DNA from: Mycobacterium sp. 1164985.4
GTDB taxonomy: Bacteria > Actinomycetota > Actinomycetes > Mycobacteriales > Mycobacteriaceae
Direction of reading: 5' to 3'
Assembly (NCBI RefSeq): GCF_001668575.1
Contig: NZ_LZMD01000005.1
Location: 1-42,783, forward strand
DNA: 42,783 bases
Shown here: piece by piece, positions 33,083 through 42,387 of the stretch
Numbering within the stretch: the stretch's first letter is position 1
How the letters are laid out: every line of letters begins with the position of its first letter
The notes under the pieces: generated by a model
What the model saw: the letters and a program-made list of their open reading frames with translations, nothing else
What the model was told of the DNA's origin: nothing
Database searches by the model: none
Made by a program: the position numbers and the translations under genes

Positions 33083-34272
33083 GAATCGGCATGGTCTGCC
33101 CGTACTCGTTCGACGTGCCCGGTGGGGTCCAGTCACACGTGCTGCAGCTGGCCGACGTCATGGACGGTCTGGGCCACCACGTCAGCGTGCTCGCACCGTC
33201 GTCGCCGGGTGCCCAGCTGCCCGACTACGTCGTCTCGGGCGGCAAGGCCGTGCCGATTCCCTACAACGGATCCGTCGCGCGCCTGCGGTTCGGACCCGCG
33301 ACGCACCGGCTGGTGAAGCGCTGGCTCGCCGAAGGCGACTTCGACGTGCTGCATCTGCACGAGCCCAACGCCCCCAGCCTGTCGATGCTGGCGCTCAACA
33401 TCGCCGAGGGGCCGATCGTCGCGACATTTCACACCTCGACCACGAAGTCGTTGACGCTCACCGTTTTCGAGCCGATCCTGCGGCCGATGCACGAGAAGAT
33501 CGTCGGCCGCATCGCGGTGTCCGACCTTGCTCGTCGCTGGCAGATGGAGGCCTTGGGCAGCGATGCGGTGGTGATTCCCAACGGTGTCGACGTGGCGGCG
33601 TTCGCGTCGGCGCCGCTGCTCGACGGCTACCCCCGAGCGGGGAAATCGGTGCTGTTCCTGGGGCGCTACGACGAACCCCGCAAGGGCATGGCGGTGCTGC
33701 TGCGCGCGCTGCCGAAGCTGGTCGAGCGGTTCCCCGACGTCGAGATCCTCGTGGTCGGCCGCGGCGACGAGGACGAATTGCGCGACGACGCCGGCGAACT
33801 CGCCTCACGTCTGCGCTTCCTCGGACAGGTCGACGACGCGGACAAGGCCTCGGCGATGCGCAGCGCCGACGTGTACTGCGCACCGCACACCGGCGGCGAA
33901 AGCTTCGGCATCGTGCTCGTCGAGGCGATGGCGGCCGGCACCGCGGTGGTGGCCAGCGACCTCGACGCGTTCCGTCAGGTGCTCGACGACGGGGCGGCGG
34001 GCCGCCTGGTCCCCGTCGACGACGCACCGGCCCTGGCCGACGGGCTGATCGAGGTGCTCGCCGACGAAGCGGTGCGCGAGCGTTACGTCGCGGCGGCGAC
34101 CCACGCGGTGCGGCGCTACGACTGGTCGGTGGTGGCCCGCCAGATCATGCGTGTGTACGAGACCGTATCGGGCTCGGGCACCACGGTCACGGTCTCCGGC
34201 GGTGACGGCGGCGGCCGGGCCAGGACCGCGAGAACAGCGAGGACCAGGAAGGCGGCCGGAGGCGTTCGGTGA
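33079..34272 (+). CDS. pimA: Phosphatidylinositol alpha-mannosyltransferase PimA (GT4)
   Basis: The 397-residue GT-B enzyme transfers mannose from GDP-mannose to inositol position 2 of PI, the first step of PIM synthesis. Typical PimA blocks are present: RIGMVCPYSFDVPGGVQSHV at the start, HEPNAPSLSMLAL, TFHTSTTKSLTL (with the active-site His), VLFLGRYDEPRKGMAVLL (Arg and Lys for the diphosphate) and APHTGGESFGIVLVEAMAAG (E-x7-E). The C-terminal tail after ETVSGSG is Gly/Arg/Thr-rich and probably disordered. GTGA overlaps join it to patA and to the next membrane gene. Confidence 0.97.
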   Translation: MRIGMVCPYSFDVPGGVQSHVLQLADVMDGLGHHVSVLAPSSPGAQLPDYVVSGGKAVPIPYNGSVARLRFGPATHRLVKRWLAEGDFDVLHLHEPNAPSLSMLALNIAEGPIVATFHTSTTKSLTLTVFEPILRPMHEKIVGRIAVSDLARRWQMEALGSDAVVIPNGVDVAAFASAPLLDGYPRAGKSVLFLGRYDEPRKGMAVLLRALPKLVERFPDVEILVVGRGDEDELRDDAGELASRLRFLGQVDDADKASAMRSADVYCAPHTGGESFGIVLVEAMAAGTAVVASDLDAFRQVLDDGAAGRLVPVDDAPALADGLIEVLADEAVRERYVAAATHAVRRYDWSVVARQIMRVYETVSGSGTTVTVSGGDGGGRARTARTARTRKAAGGVR

Positions 34273-34796
34273 TCACCTGGATCGTCGTGATCACGCTGGC
34301 GGTGCTGGTGGTGCTGATCCTGGCGGTCGGCGGATGGGCCGTGCAAACGGCCAACCGGCTGGACCGCCTGCACGTGCGATACGACCTGTCCTGGCAGGCG
34401 CTCGACGGCGCATTGGCCCGCCGCGCGGTCGTCGCCCGTGCGGTCGCCGTCGACGCCTACGGCGAGGGTCCGGACGCCGCCCGGCTGGCCGCGCTGGCCG
34501 ACGCCGCCGAACGGTCACCTCGGCCGGGGCGTGAGGGCGCGGAGAACGACCTGTCGGCCGCGCTGGCCCAGGTGGACCTGGCGACGTTGCCGCCGCCTCT
34601 GGTCACCGAACTGTCCGACGCCGAAGCGCGAGTCGTGCTGGCCCGCCGCTTTCACAACGACGCCGTGCGCGACACCCTCGCGCTGCGCGAACGGCCGGTG
34701 GTGCGACTGCTGCGGCTCGGCGGAACCGCTGCCCTGCCAACGTATTTCGAGATCGTCGAGCGCCCCGAGACGGTACCGGAGGTCGGTCGCAGGTGA
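34269..34796 (+). CDS. Membrane-anchored protein (Rv2609c N-terminal-like)
   Basis: The 175-residue protein has an N-terminal TM anchor (ITWIVVITLAVLVVLILAVG). An Ala/Arg-rich helical domain follows (TANRLDRLHVRYDLSWQALD, AVVARAVAVDAYGEGPDAAR). It ends with RFHNDAVRDTLALRERPVVR and then RLGGTAALPTYFEIV. This pattern resembles LemA-like helical proteins. In M. tuberculosis the corresponding Rv2609c is, as I recall, one 351-residue protein that also contains a Nudix domain. Here the Nudix part is a separate frame starting in a 4-bp GTGA overlap. Function is unknown, presumably envelope-related given the operon. Confidence 0.85.
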   Translation: MITWIVVITLAVLVVLILAVGGWAVQTANRLDRLHVRYDLSWQALDGALARRAVVARAVAVDAYGEGPDAARLAALADAAERSPRPGREGAENDLSAALAQVDLATLPPPLVTELSDAEARVVLARRFHNDAVRDTLALRERPVVRLLRLGGTAALPTYFEIVERPETVPEVGRR

Positions 34797-35299
34797 GTTG
34801 GCGCACGTCGGCGCGAGTGGTTCTTCTCGACGAGGCCGGCGCCGTGCTGCTGTTCCGCGGCTCGGACCCCGGACTGGCCGACGCGCCGCGATGGTGGTTC
34901 ACCGTCGGCGGTGCGGTGGAACCGGGGGAGGAGCTGGCGGACGCCGCGGCGCGGGAGATCGGCGAGGAGACCGGTCTGCATGTGGCCGCGGCCGACCTGG
35001 TCGGACCGCTGTGGCGGCGTCAGGCGGTGTTCGAGTTCGACGGTGCGGAGATCCGCAGCGAAGAGCTCTTTTTCGTGTACCGCACGACGCGGTTCGAACC
35101 GTCGGTCGGCGGTCACACGGCCCTCGAGCGACGCACGATTCACGGCTATCGCTGGTGTGATGAGACAATGATCCAAGAGCTGGTCGCCAATGGCGAAACC
35201 GTCTACCCGCTGCAACTCGGCGAGTTGCTGGAACAGGCCAATGCGGTCGCCGACGCGCGCGGGGGCGGTGCGCATCAGCAGTTGCAATCGATCCGCTGA
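34793..35299 (+). CDS. Nudix hydrolase
   Basis: The 168-residue protein has a full Nudix box, G-x5-E-x7-REUxEExGU, in GGAVEPGEELADAAAREIGE and then ETGL (about residues 43-66). The frame is RVVLLDEAGAVLLFRGSDPG at the start and VFEFDGAEIRSEELFFVYRT later. It hydrolyses a nucleoside diphosphate linked to another moiety; the substrate is not evident. The GTG start overlaps the stop of the membrane gene. It is the last gene of the GTGA chain; pdxS follows after 66 bp with its own good ribosome-binding site. Confidence 0.92.
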   Translation: MSWRTSARVVLLDEAGAVLLFRGSDPGLADAPRWWFTVGGAVEPGEELADAAAREIGEETGLHVAAADLVGPLWRRQAVFEFDGAEIRSEELFFVYRTTRFEPSVGGHTALERRTIHGYRWCDETMIQELVANGETVYPLQLGELLEQANAVADARGGGAHQQLQSIR

Positions 35300-35365
35300 A
35301 GTGCGGAATCAACACATTTGCGGCCGCGTTTAGACTGGATCAGTAGCGATTCGGAGGAGATAGCA

Positions 35366-36274
35366 GTGGATACCGCACCGAACGGGTCGGTGACCCAAAC
35401 CGGAACAGCCCGGGTCAAGCGCGGCATGGCCGAGATGCTCAAGGGCGGCGTGATCATGGACGTCGTCACGCCCGAGCAGGCCAGGATCGCCGAGGGCGCC
35501 GGTGCGGTGGCGGTCATGGCGCTCGAACGGGTGCCCGCCGACATCCGCGCCCAGGGTGGTGTCGCTCGTATGAGTGATCCCGATCTCATCGAGGGCATCA
35601 TCTCGGCGGTCACGATCCCGGTGATGGCCAAGGTCCGCATCGGCCACTTCGTGGAGGCGCAGATCCTGCAGAGCCTCGGCGTCGACTACATCGACGAGTC
35701 CGAGGTGCTGACCCCCGCCGACTACACCCACCACATCGACAAGTGGAAGTTCACCGTGCCGTTCGTGTGCGGTGCGACCAACCTCGGCGAGGCGCTGCGC
35801 CGCATCACCGAGGGCGCGGCGATGATCCGCTCGAAGGGCGAAGCCGGCACCGGCGACGTGTCCAACGCCACCACCCACATGCGTCAGATCGGCGGTGAGA
35901 TCCGACGGCTCACGTCACTGTCGGAGGACGAACTCTATGTCGCCGCCAAGGAACTGCAGGCGCCCTACGATCTGGTGGTCGAGGTGGCCAGGGCCGGCAA
36001 GCTGCCCGTGACGCTGTTCACCGCCGGCGGCATCGCGACCCCGGCCGACGCGGCGATGATGATGCAGCTCGGCGCCGAGGGCGTGTTCGTCGGGTCGGGC
36101 ATCTTCAAATCCGGCGATCCCGCGGCGCGTGCCGCGGCGATCGTGAAGGCCACGACGTTCTACGACGATCCCGACGTGCTGGCGAAGGTGTCGCGCGGGT
36201 TGGGTGAGCCGATGGTCGGCATCAACGTGGAGGACGTCGCGGCACCTCACCGGCTCGCCGAACGCGGCTGGTAA
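35366..36274 (+). CDS. pdxS: Pyridoxal 5'-phosphate synthase subunit PdxS
   Basis: This 302-residue synthase subunit makes PLP from ribose 5-phosphate, glyceraldehyde 3-phosphate and ammonia. The diagnostic blocks are [73 protein letters not shown] with [17 protein letters not shown], and [19 protein letters not shown]; the catalytic lysines lie in KVRIGH and [10 protein letters not shown]. The GTG at 35366 follows ggaggag at ideal distance, so the longer frame from 35318 is rejected. Its partner PdxT is encoded two genes downstream, with tesB between them. Confidence 0.98.
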   Translation: MDTAPNGSVTQTGTARVKRGMAEMLKGGVIMDVVTPEQARIAEGAGAVAVMALERVPADIRAQGGVARMSDPDLIEGIISAVTIPVMAKVRIGHFVEAQILQSLGVDYIDESEVLTPADYTHHIDKWKFTVPFVCGATNLGEALRRITEGAAMIRSKGEAGTGDVSNATTHMRQIGGEIRRLTSLSEDELYVAAKELQAPYDLVVEVARAGKLPVTLFTAGGIATPADAAMMMQLGAEGVFVGSGIFKSGDPAARAAAIVKATTFYDDPDVLAKVSRGLGEPMVGINVEDVAAPHRLAERGW

Positions 36275-36283
36275 GCGAACCGG

Positions 36284-37123
36284 ATGGCGATCGAGAAGAT
36301 CCTCGACCTGGAGCAGCTCGAGGTCAACATCTATCGGGGCAGCGTATTCAGCCCCGAATCCGGTTTCCTGCAGCGCACTTTCGGCGGGCACGTCGCGGGG
36401 CAGTCACTGGTTTCGGCGGTGCGCACGGTCGATCCGAAGTTCGAGGTGCACTCGCTGCACGGCTACTTCCTTCGACCCGGCGACGCCAAGGCGCCGACGG
36501 TGTACATCGTGGAGCGCCTGCGCGACGGCGGGTCGTTCGTGACGCGTCGGGTGAATGCGATCCAGCACGGCGAGACCATCTTCTCGATGTCGGCGTCGTT
36601 TCAGACCGACCAGAGCGGCATCGAGCACCAGGACGCGATGCCCGTCGCCGCATCACCCGATGAGATTCCGAACTACGCGTCGGTCAGCGAGGTGTTCGAC
36701 GACGCCAGCTTCCGCCAGTTCGACGAGTGGGACGTGCGGATCATTCCCCGCGAGACGTTGAACAAGCTGCCGGGCAAGGCATCTCAGCAGCAGGTGTGGT
36801 TCAGGCACCGCGACCCCCTGCCCGACGACCCCGTGCTGCACATCTGCGCGCTGGCCTACATGAGCGACCTGACCCTGTTGGGCTCGGCGCAGGTGAACTA
36901 CCCGCAGGAGCGCAAACACCTGCAGGTCGCCTCCCTCGACCACGCGATGTGGTTCATGCGTCCATTCCGCGCGGACGAGTGGCTGCTCTACGACCAGTCC
37001 TCGCCTTCGGCCTCCGGTGGCCGGTCGCTGTGCCAGGGCAAGATCTTCAACCAGTACGGCGAGATGGTGGCGGCGGTCATGCAAGAGGGACTGACCCGCT
37101 TCAAGCGCGACTACAAACCGTGA
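36284..37123 (+). CDS. tesB: Acyl-CoA thioesterase II
   Basis: The 279-residue double hot-dog enzyme hydrolyses medium- to long-chain acyl-CoA. Typical TesB blocks are visible: [20 protein letters not shown] with [16 protein letters not shown], then [49 protein letters not shown] (with the active-site Asp) and [20 protein letters not shown]. The ATG lies 9 bp after pdxS. Its stop overlaps the pdxT GTG (GTGA), giving an operon pdxS-tesB-pdxT as in other mycobacteria (tesB2). Confidence 0.96.
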   Translation: MAIEKILDLEQLEVNIYRGSVFSPESGFLQRTFGGHVAGQSLVSAVRTVDPKFEVHSLHGYFLRPGDAKAPTVYIVERLRDGGSFVTRRVNAIQHGETIFSMSASFQTDQSGIEHQDAMPVAASPDEIPNYASVSEVFDDASFRQFDEWDVRIIPRETLNKLPGKASQQQVWFRHRDPLPDDPVLHICALAYMSDLTLLGSAQVNYPQERKHLQVASLDHAMWFMRPFRADEWLLYDQSSPSASGGRSLCQGKIFNQYGEMVAAVMQEGLTRFKRDYKP

Positions 37124-37704
37124 GTACTCCACACGTCGGTGTCCTTGCGCTGCAAGGCGATACGCGCGAGCACCTGGCTGCGTTGCGTGAGGCCGGGGCG
37201 GAGGCCTCAACGGTGCGGCGGGTCCGCGAACTCGAGGCCGTCGACGCGCTGGTGATCCCCGGCGGGGAGTCCACCGCGATGAGCCATCTGCTGCGCGAGC
37301 TCGACCTGCTCGAACCGCTGCGGTCGCGGCTGGCCGACGGCATGCCGGCATACGGCTCATGCGCGGGCATGATCCTGCTGGCCTCGGAGATCCTGGATGC
37401 CGGCGCGGCCGGACGCGAGGCGACACCGCTGAAGGCGATCGATATGACGGTGCGGCGCAATGCCTTTGGTCGTCAGGTCAACTCGTTCGAAGACGACCTG
37501 GCTTTCGGCGGCGTCGACGGCCCGGTGCACGCCGTGTTCATCCGCGCGCCGTGGGCCGAACGCGTCGGGCCCGATGTCGAGGTGCTGGCCCAAGCCGCGG
37601 GTCATATCGTCGCGGTGCGCCAGGGTAAGCGGCTCGCGACGGCCTTCCATCCGGAGATGACCGGCGATCGTCGCATCCACAAACTGTTCGTCGACATGCT
37701 CTAG
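37120..37704 (+). CDS. pdxT: Pyridoxal 5'-phosphate synthase glutaminase subunit PdxT
   Basis: The 194-residue class I glutamine amidotransferase supplies ammonia to PdxS. The catalytic Cys is in [11 protein letters not shown] (about residue 83). The His-x-Glu pair is in [18 protein letters not shown] near 175-177, and the oxyanion region is in [10 protein letters not shown]. Translation is coupled to tesB by a GTGA overlap. A symmetric hairpin (37712-37764) starts 7 bp after the stop. Confidence 0.97.
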   Translation: MSTPHVGVLALQGDTREHLAALREAGAEASTVRRVRELEAVDALVIPGGESTAMSHLLRELDLLEPLRSRLADGMPAYGSCAGMILLASEILDAGAAGREATPLKAIDMTVRRNAFGRQVNSFEDDLAFGGVDGPVHAVFIRAPWAERVGPDVEVLAQAAGHIVAVRQGKRLATAFHPEMTGDRRIHKLFVDML

Positions 37705-37711
37705 TTCCCGA

Positions 37712-37764
37712 GCGATTTGTGAGTGATTTCGATCGCTAGGCGAACGTTTTCACTCACAAGTCGC
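37712..37764. terminator. Bidirectional hairpin between pdxT and the acyl-CoA dehydrogenase
   Basis: GCGATTTGTGAGTGA (37712-37726) pairs with TCACTCACAAGTCGC (37750-37764) over 15 bp with one G-U. The loop contains two short GATCGCTAGGCGAACG-type segments. Sitting between two convergent stops (37704 and 37773), it can serve both transcripts. Confidence 0.7.
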
Positions 37765-37772
37765 AGACAAGG

Positions 37773-38984
37773 CTAGCGGATTTCGAGGCCGGTGACCGCG
37801 CGGCCGATCACTAGACGCTGAATCTCGCTGGTGCCCTCGAAGATCGTGAAGATCTTGGCGTCGCGGTGCATACGCTCGACGGGATACTCGCGGGTGTAGC
37901 CGTTGCCGCCGAGGATTTGAATCGCCTCGTCGGTGACGTACACCGCAGTCTCGCTCGCGACCAGCTTGGCCATCGACCCCTCAGCGTTGTCGAACGGCTT
38001 GCCGTTGCGCGCCATCCAACCGGCCCGCCAAACCAGCATCCTGGCGGCGTCGATGCGGGCCTTCATGTCGGCCAACTTGAATGCGATGGCCTGGAATTCG
38101 CCAATCTTCTTACCGAACTGCTCGCGCTGGCCGGCGTACTCGAGCGCGTACTCATATGCAGCACGGGCCACGCCGACCGCCATGGCGCCCACGCTGGGTC
38201 GCGTGCGCTCGAACGTCGCCAACGCGGCTTGACTCTTGGATTTCTTGCCCTCGCGGATCCGCGCGACCCGCTCCTCGAATTTTTCCCTGCCGCCGACAAT
38301 CAAACGTCCGGGGATCCGCACGTCCTCCAGCACGACCTCGGCGGTGTGCGAGGCGCGGATGCCGTGCTTGAGGAACTTCTGCCCCTGTCGGAACCCGGGA
38401 GTGTTCGGCGGAATGATGAACGTAGCCTGTCCGCGCGTGCCCAGTTCCGGGTACACCGATGCGACCACGATGTGCACCTCGGCGATCCCCCCGTTGGTGG
38501 CCCAGGTCTTGACACCGTTGAGCACCCATTCGTCCCTGACCTCGTCGTAGTGGGCGCGAGTTCGAATGGCGCCGACGTCAGAGCCGGCGCCGGGCTCCGA
38601 TGAGCAGAACGACGCGACTTTCGGTTCGTTGACGGTGCCGAACATCTGCGGCAGCCATTCGCCCGCCTGCTCAGGGGTGCCGTTGGCGGCCAGCGACGCC
38701 GCGGCCAAGCCGGTGCCCAGGATCGACAGCGCAATACCCGCGTCGCCCCAAAACATCTCTTCGAACGTGACGAGCATGCCCAGACCGGACGCTTCTGCGG
38801 CTTGCTCGGCGAAGAACTCCATCGAGTACAGACCGACCTTCGCGGCCTCCTGAATGATCGGCCAGGGCGTTTCTTCACGTTCATCCCACTCCGCAGCTGC
38901 GGGGCGGACGACGTCGGCCGCGAACTCGTGCACCCAGTCCCGGATGTGAATGAGATCAGGCGACAACTCAAGCGAGAAGGACAT
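37773..38984 (-). CDS. Acyl-CoA dehydrogenase
   Basis: The 403-residue FAD-dependent enzyme introduces the alpha,beta double bond in an acyl-CoA. N-terminal helices are followed by the FAD/substrate motif [20 protein letters not shown] and the signature [14 protein letters not shown]. The C-terminal domain is [20 protein letters not shown], and the likely catalytic-base region [17 protein letters not shown] ends the protein. The ATG at 38984 matches the family N-terminus ([20 protein letters not shown]). A 16-bp palindrome starts 9 bp upstream of it, so it is probably repressed by a TetR-type regulator. Chain-length specificity is not evident. Confidence 0.95.
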   Translation of the reverse strand: MSFSLELSPDLIHIRDWVHEFAADVVRPAAAEWDEREETPWPIIQEAAKVGLYSMEFFAEQAAEASGLGMLVTFEEMFWGDAGIALSILGTGLAAASLAANGTPEQAGEWLPQMFGTVNEPKVASFCSSEPGAGSDVGAIRTRAHYDEVRDEWVLNGVKTWATNGGIAEVHIVVASVYPELGTRGQATFIIPPNTPGFRQGQKFLKHGIRASHTAEVVLEDVRIPGRLIVGGREKFEERVARIREGKKSKSQAALATFERTRPSVGAMAVGVARAAYEYALEYAGQREQFGKKIGEFQAIAFKLADMKARIDAARMLVWRAGWMARNGKPFDNAEGSMAKLVASETAVYVTDEAIQILGGNGYTREYPVERMHRDAKIFTIFEGTSEIQRLVIGRAVTGLEIR

Positions 38985-38993
38985 GGACACTAT

Positions 38994-39009
38994 CTTACTG
39001 CTGAGTAAG
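38994..39009. promoter_or_regulatory. TetR-type operator palindrome before the acyl-CoA dehydrogenase
   Basis: CTTACT-GCTG-AGTAAG is a perfect 6-bp inverted repeat. It lies 9 bp upstream of the dehydrogenase start, where a bound repressor would block transcription or its start. TTACT-N4-AGTAA-like sites are typical of TetR regulators of lipid genes. The regulator is not encoded in this window. Confidence 0.65.
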
Positions 39010-39487
39010 AAGCCGCGAAGCAATGTGGCAAACATAACAGGGCAGGCAATACGGGGATTCCGCCGTGATGTTGGTCGAAGTCGAACCCCCACCCAGCACC
39101 GACCCGCTGGTCAAGCTCCCACACTCTTGGTGACCGCGCGCCGAACCAAGTGCATCGGCACCACCCGGCTTGGCGGCAAACCACTATGTCCGAAGTCGCT
39201 GTGCAGAAAGCCGAGTGCACCGAAGGGCGTGAGGACGCCGACTTCCGGCGAGACGGGCGCGGTCGTCGACGGCGCCGCTACGTTCACGACGACCCGACCG
39301 GCGCGCCGACGTGGGTGCAGGTGCACGTGCACGGCCACATCGGCTGGCCGGCCGCCGTCGGCTACCGCGTCATCGCGCTGACGTCGCCCGACGCGGTTCG
39401 GTAGGGCGCAAACATCCACGTAGACTCGTCGGGCGGACTCAGCGCACGAACTTGGCGCACGAAAGCGCAAGGAGAGGTACTACCTGC
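39010..39487. other. Intergenic region upstream of yebC with a doubtful small frame
   Basis: These 478 bases separate the divergent dehydrogenase and yebC. A plus frame at 39186-39404 (72 residues, Arg-rich, containing [20 protein letters not shown]) has no convincing ribosome-binding site and no family; I leave it uncalled. The yebC promoter and leader should lie in 39405-39487, where aaggagag precedes the start. Confidence 0.4.
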
Positions 39488-40246
39488 ATGAGCGGCCATT
39501 CCAAGTGGGCCACCACCAAGCACAAGAAAGCGGTCATCGACGCCCGCCGCGGCAAGATGTTCGCCAAATTGATCAAGAACATCGAGGTCGCCGCGCGGAC
39601 CGGCGGCGGCGACCCGGCGGGCAACCCGACGCTGTACGACGCGATCCAGAAGGCCAAGAAGTCGTCGGTGCCCAACGACAACATCGAGCGGGCCCGCAAG
39701 CGCGGCAGCGGTGAGGAAGCCGGCGGCGCCGAGTATCAGAACATCACCTACGAGGGCTATGGCCCCAACGGTGTCGCGGTGCTGATCGAATGCCTGACGG
39801 ACAACCGCAACCGCGCGGCCGGCGAGGTCCGCGTCGCGATGACCCGCAACGGCGGCAATATGGCCGACCCCGGTTCGGTGTCCTACCTCTTCTCACGCAA
39901 GGGCGTGATCACCCTCGACAAGAACGGCCTCACCGAGGACGACGTGTTGATGGCGGTGCTCGAGGCCGGCGCCGAGGACGTCAACGATCTCGGCGACTCC
40001 TTCGAGATTCTTTGCGAGCCAACCGATCTCGTCGCGGTGCGCACCGCGCTGCAGGACGCCGGCATCGACTACGAGTCGGCCGAGGCCGGGTTCGAGCCGT
40101 CGGTGTCGGTACCACTGGACGCCGACGGCGCGCGCAAGATCATGAAATTGGTCGACGCGCTCGAAGACCTCGACGACGTCCAGGACGTCTACACCAACAT
40201 CGACATCTCCGACGAGGTCGCAGCCGAACTCGACAACGAGGACTAG
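39488..40246 (+). CDS. yebC: YebC/PmpR-family regulatory protein
   Basis: The 252-residue protein is a typical YebC. It has [20 protein letters not shown] at the start, then [17 protein letters not shown] and [20 protein letters not shown] with [21 protein letters not shown] conserved acidic C-terminal domain ends [18 protein letters not shown]. Members act as DNA-binding regulators, and related proteins help ribosomes at proline-rich stretches. In mycobacteria it usually lies near pdxT and ruvC, as here. ATG 39488 follows aaggagaggt. In-frame sequence upstream to 39311 is not part of the protein. Confidence 0.96.
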   Translation: MSGHSKWATTKHKKAVIDARRGKMFAKLIKNIEVAARTGGGDPAGNPTLYDAIQKAKKSSVPNDNIERARKRGSGEEAGGAEYQNITYEGYGPNGVAVLIECLTDNRNRAAGEVRVAMTRNGGNMADPGSVSYLFSRKGVITLDKNGLTEDDVLMAVLEAGAEDVNDLGDSFEILCEPTDLVAVRTALQDAGIDYESAEAGFEPSVSVPLDADGARKIMKLVDALEDLDDVQDVYTNIDISDEVAAELDNED

Positions 40247-40255
40247 AGGGCCAGG

Positions 40256-40657
40256 TTAAATCGTCAGCGCCACACGGTAGTGGCGGGAGGCGAAAAGCCA
40301 ATTCCCGTCGACGCGTACGAGCTCGTCGACATACTCGCCGACCAGTTGGCGCACCGGCTGGTCGCGCACGCGCACGAACTCCAGACAGTAGGAGCGCGCG
40401 TCCGCGCGGTCGCCGCGCACGGTCACCGACGCCATCTGGGTGAAGAACGCCATCTGCTCGATGGCCGTGAAGATGCCGTGCCAGTGGTCGCGCAGTTCGC
40501 TCCTGCCGTGACACTCGCCGCCCGAGCCCGTCCTGCGGCCGTCCTCGGTCCAGCACGCCAGGTACGCGTCGAGGTCCTTGCGGGTGACCGCGTCGCTGTA
40601 GATTTCGAGGCGCTCACGGATGAGCTGTCTGTCTTCGGCCGGCCCGACGAACGTCAT
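40256..40657 (-). CDS. SnoaL-like / NTF2-fold protein
   Basis: The 133-residue product has NTF2-fold features: an N-terminal helix pair (LIRERLEIYSDAVTRKDLDA), YLACWTEDGRRT, and the strand pattern HGIFTAIEQMAFFTQMASVT followed by YCLEFVRVRDQPVRQLVGEY and the C-terminal VRVDGNWLFASRHYRV. It is similar in size to, but not obviously a close copy of, the SnoaL-like protein at 334-726. The substrate is unknown. It is convergent with yebC (9-bp gap) and divergent from the small membrane gene at 40701. Confidence 0.88.
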   Translation of the reverse strand: MTFVGPAEDRQLIRERLEIYSDAVTRKDLDAYLACWTEDGRRTGSGGECHGRSELRDHWHGIFTAIEQMAFFTQMASVTVRGDRADARSYCLEFVRVRDQPVRQLVGEYVDELVRVDGNWLFASRHYRVALTI

Positions 40658-40700
40658 TGGCCCATTATCGGGACGACCACGAGAGAGCGGAGACCGCAGC

Positions 40701-41024
40701 ATGGCCAGGGTGACAGTGACCGATCCGGAGGGGGAGACGGTGACGGTGCGGCGCTGGTGGTGGCGAACCCTGCCGTGGCAGACCGGATTCGAGACCCTCG
40801 ACGCGGTCTTCTTCCTGCTGATGCTGCCGTTCATGGTGATGTGGCCGGTCTGGCTGCTGCTGAAGTGGCTGGGCGTGTCGTGGACCGTCGTGATCGAACG
40901 CGGCGGCGAGCGGATCGGCCGCGAACGCGTGCGCGGTTGGCGCCGCTCCGGCGAACGCGTTTACGAGATCGCGGCGGCGGTGCAGGCCGGCACGTACCCG
41001 GTCGAGGAGCCAGCCGCTTCCTGA
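40701..41024 (+). CDS. Small membrane protein of unknown function
   Basis: The 107-residue protein has a Trp/Arg-rich lead (ETVTVRRWWWRTLPWQTGFE). A long hydrophobic stretch, about 36-62 (FFLLMLPFMVMWPVWLLLKW followed by LGVSW), forms one or two TM segments. The soluble tail is ERGGERIGRERVRGWRRSGE. No family is recognised. The short frame at 42388-42495 shares the RRWW element with it, which may be coincidence. It faces the MscS gene end to end with a 7-bp gap. Confidence 0.75.
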   Translation: MARVTVTDPEGETVTVRRWWWRTLPWQTGFETLDAVFFLLMLPFMVMWPVWLLLKWLGVSWTVVIERGGERIGRERVRGWRRSGERVYEIAAAVQAGTYPVEEPAAS

Positions 41025-41031
41025 CGAACGC

Positions 41032-42261
41032 TCAGCCCCGGCCGTTGCTCCGCACCAGCTCGTCGTCCTCGCACTCGATGGTGTGATCGAACGCCTTCGC
41101 GCGTTCCTCGGCCTCCGGGCTGCCCGAGAACATCCCCGCAGCGACGCGTTTGGTCTCGCCCGCGATCTCGCGATCGGTCTGCGCCTCGGGAGCGGGCGCC
41201 GCCGGTTCGATGCGCTTGATCGGCACCACTCCGCCGGTGCGCTGCACCCAGGCGACCAGTCCTTCGCGGACGGCGCACTGCAGGTCGAAGAGCGCGCCGG
41301 CGTTGCGAGCACTGACGACGATCCGCACTCGCACCACGCCGCCGACCGCGTCGGTCACCTGCAGCACGCCGCGGCGGCCGTCCCACAGCTCGCTTTCGGC
41401 CAGCAGCCGGTCCAGCTCGGCGCGCATGTCGTTGAACGGGACGTTGAAGTCGACGTCGAACTCGACCGCGCCCATGATCTCGGTGGCGCTTCGGGTCCAG
41501 TTCTCGAACGGCTCGGTCGTGAAGTACGTCGACGGCAGCACTAGGCGGCGCTCGTCCCAGATTCGCACGACGACGTAGGTCAGCGTGATCTCCTCGATCC
41601 GGCCCCACCACTGCCCGTTCTCGAGCTGGACGATGTCGCCGACGCGGATCGCGCCGGAGAACGCGATCTGCATACCGGCGAAGACCGCGCCCAGTGACGT
41701 CTGCGCGGCCAGACCGGCGACCACCGACAACACACCGGCGGAGGCGAACACTGTGGTGCCGATGTCGGAGAACGACGGGAACGTCATCAGGATCGCGGCG
41801 CCGCCGAGGACGACGACGATCGCGATCGCGAGCCTGCGCAGCACCGTGACCTGCGTGCGCACCCGCCGCCACAGCCGGTCGGCGTCCGATATCTCCTCGC
41901 CGCCACCGCCGTAGCGCGCGATCATGCGCCTCTCGGCGACGCGGACCAGCCCGGTGACCAGCCAGGTGATCGACACGATCATCAGGATGAGCAGCCAGTG
42001 GTCGACCCAGTCGCGCCACGAGTCCGCCGTGTCCGACGTCCGTCGGACCGCGACCGTCGCCGCGATGACCATCAGCAGCATGCGCACCGGCTTACGGGTG
42101 AGCACCTCGATGTCCTTGAGCAGTGCGCTGCGGCGACTGATGCGCGCCATCAACCAGGTCACGACCACCCCGAACACGTATACGGCGGCGATGGCCCCGG
42201 CCGCCCACGCGATGGTGACGGCGATATTGGTTGCGGTCTGCAGTTCGGTCTCGTCCGGCAT
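41032..42261 (-). CDS. MscS-family mechanosensitive channel
   Basis: The 409-residue protein has TM segments near 8-33, 54-70 and 82-105, and again around 155-215. The last contains the MscS pore-type helix in FASAGVLSVVAGLAAQTSLG. The beta-domain follows (FSGAIRVGDIVQLENGQWWG, IWDERRLVLPSTYF) and then the alpha/beta C-terminal domain. The tail after 330 is acidic and probably flexible. It should open on membrane stretch to release solutes during hypo-osmotic shock. The ATG at 42261 is the chosen start although no strong ribosome-binding site is seen; a start further upstream is possible. Confidence 0.93.
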   Translation of the reverse strand: MPDETELQTATNIAVTIAWAAGAIAAVYVFGVVVTWLMARISRRSALLKDIEVLTRKPVRMLLMVIAATVAVRRTSDTADSWRDWVDHWLLILMIVSITWLVTGLVRVAERRMIARYGGGGEEISDADRLWRRVRTQVTVLRRLAIAIVVVLGGAAILMTFPSFSDIGTTVFASAGVLSVVAGLAAQTSLGAVFAGMQIAFSGAIRVGDIVQLENGQWWGRIEEITLTYVVVRIWDERRLVLPSTYFTTEPFENWTRSATEIMGAVEFDVDFNVPFNDMRAELDRLLAESELWDGRRGVLQVTDAVGGVVRVRIVVSARNAGALFDLQCAVREGLVAWVQRTGGVVPIKRIEPAAPAPEAQTDREIAGETKRVAAGMFSGSPEAEERAKAFDHTIECEDDELVRSNGRG

Positions 42262-42387
42262 GGGGATGGGATCACTCCACGAATCGGGATCAGGGTCCTC
42301 TGTCGCGTAGCCGCGTTGCTTCCGAGGGAAACATCGGTTTCGGGGCGTCGGACGCGGATTCTGCCGTCCCACAAGCACAATTGGCGC

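Noticed and set aside
34291..35160. Arg/Pro-rich frames overlapping the membrane-Nudix pair
   Set aside because: They are typical shadow frames of GC-rich coding DNA; the called pair has a TM anchor and a complete Nudix box.
39186..39404. 72-residue plus frame upstream of yebC
   Set aside because: There is no ribosome-binding site, the composition is Arg-rich and no family is recognised; it is kept only as a note in the intergenic entry.
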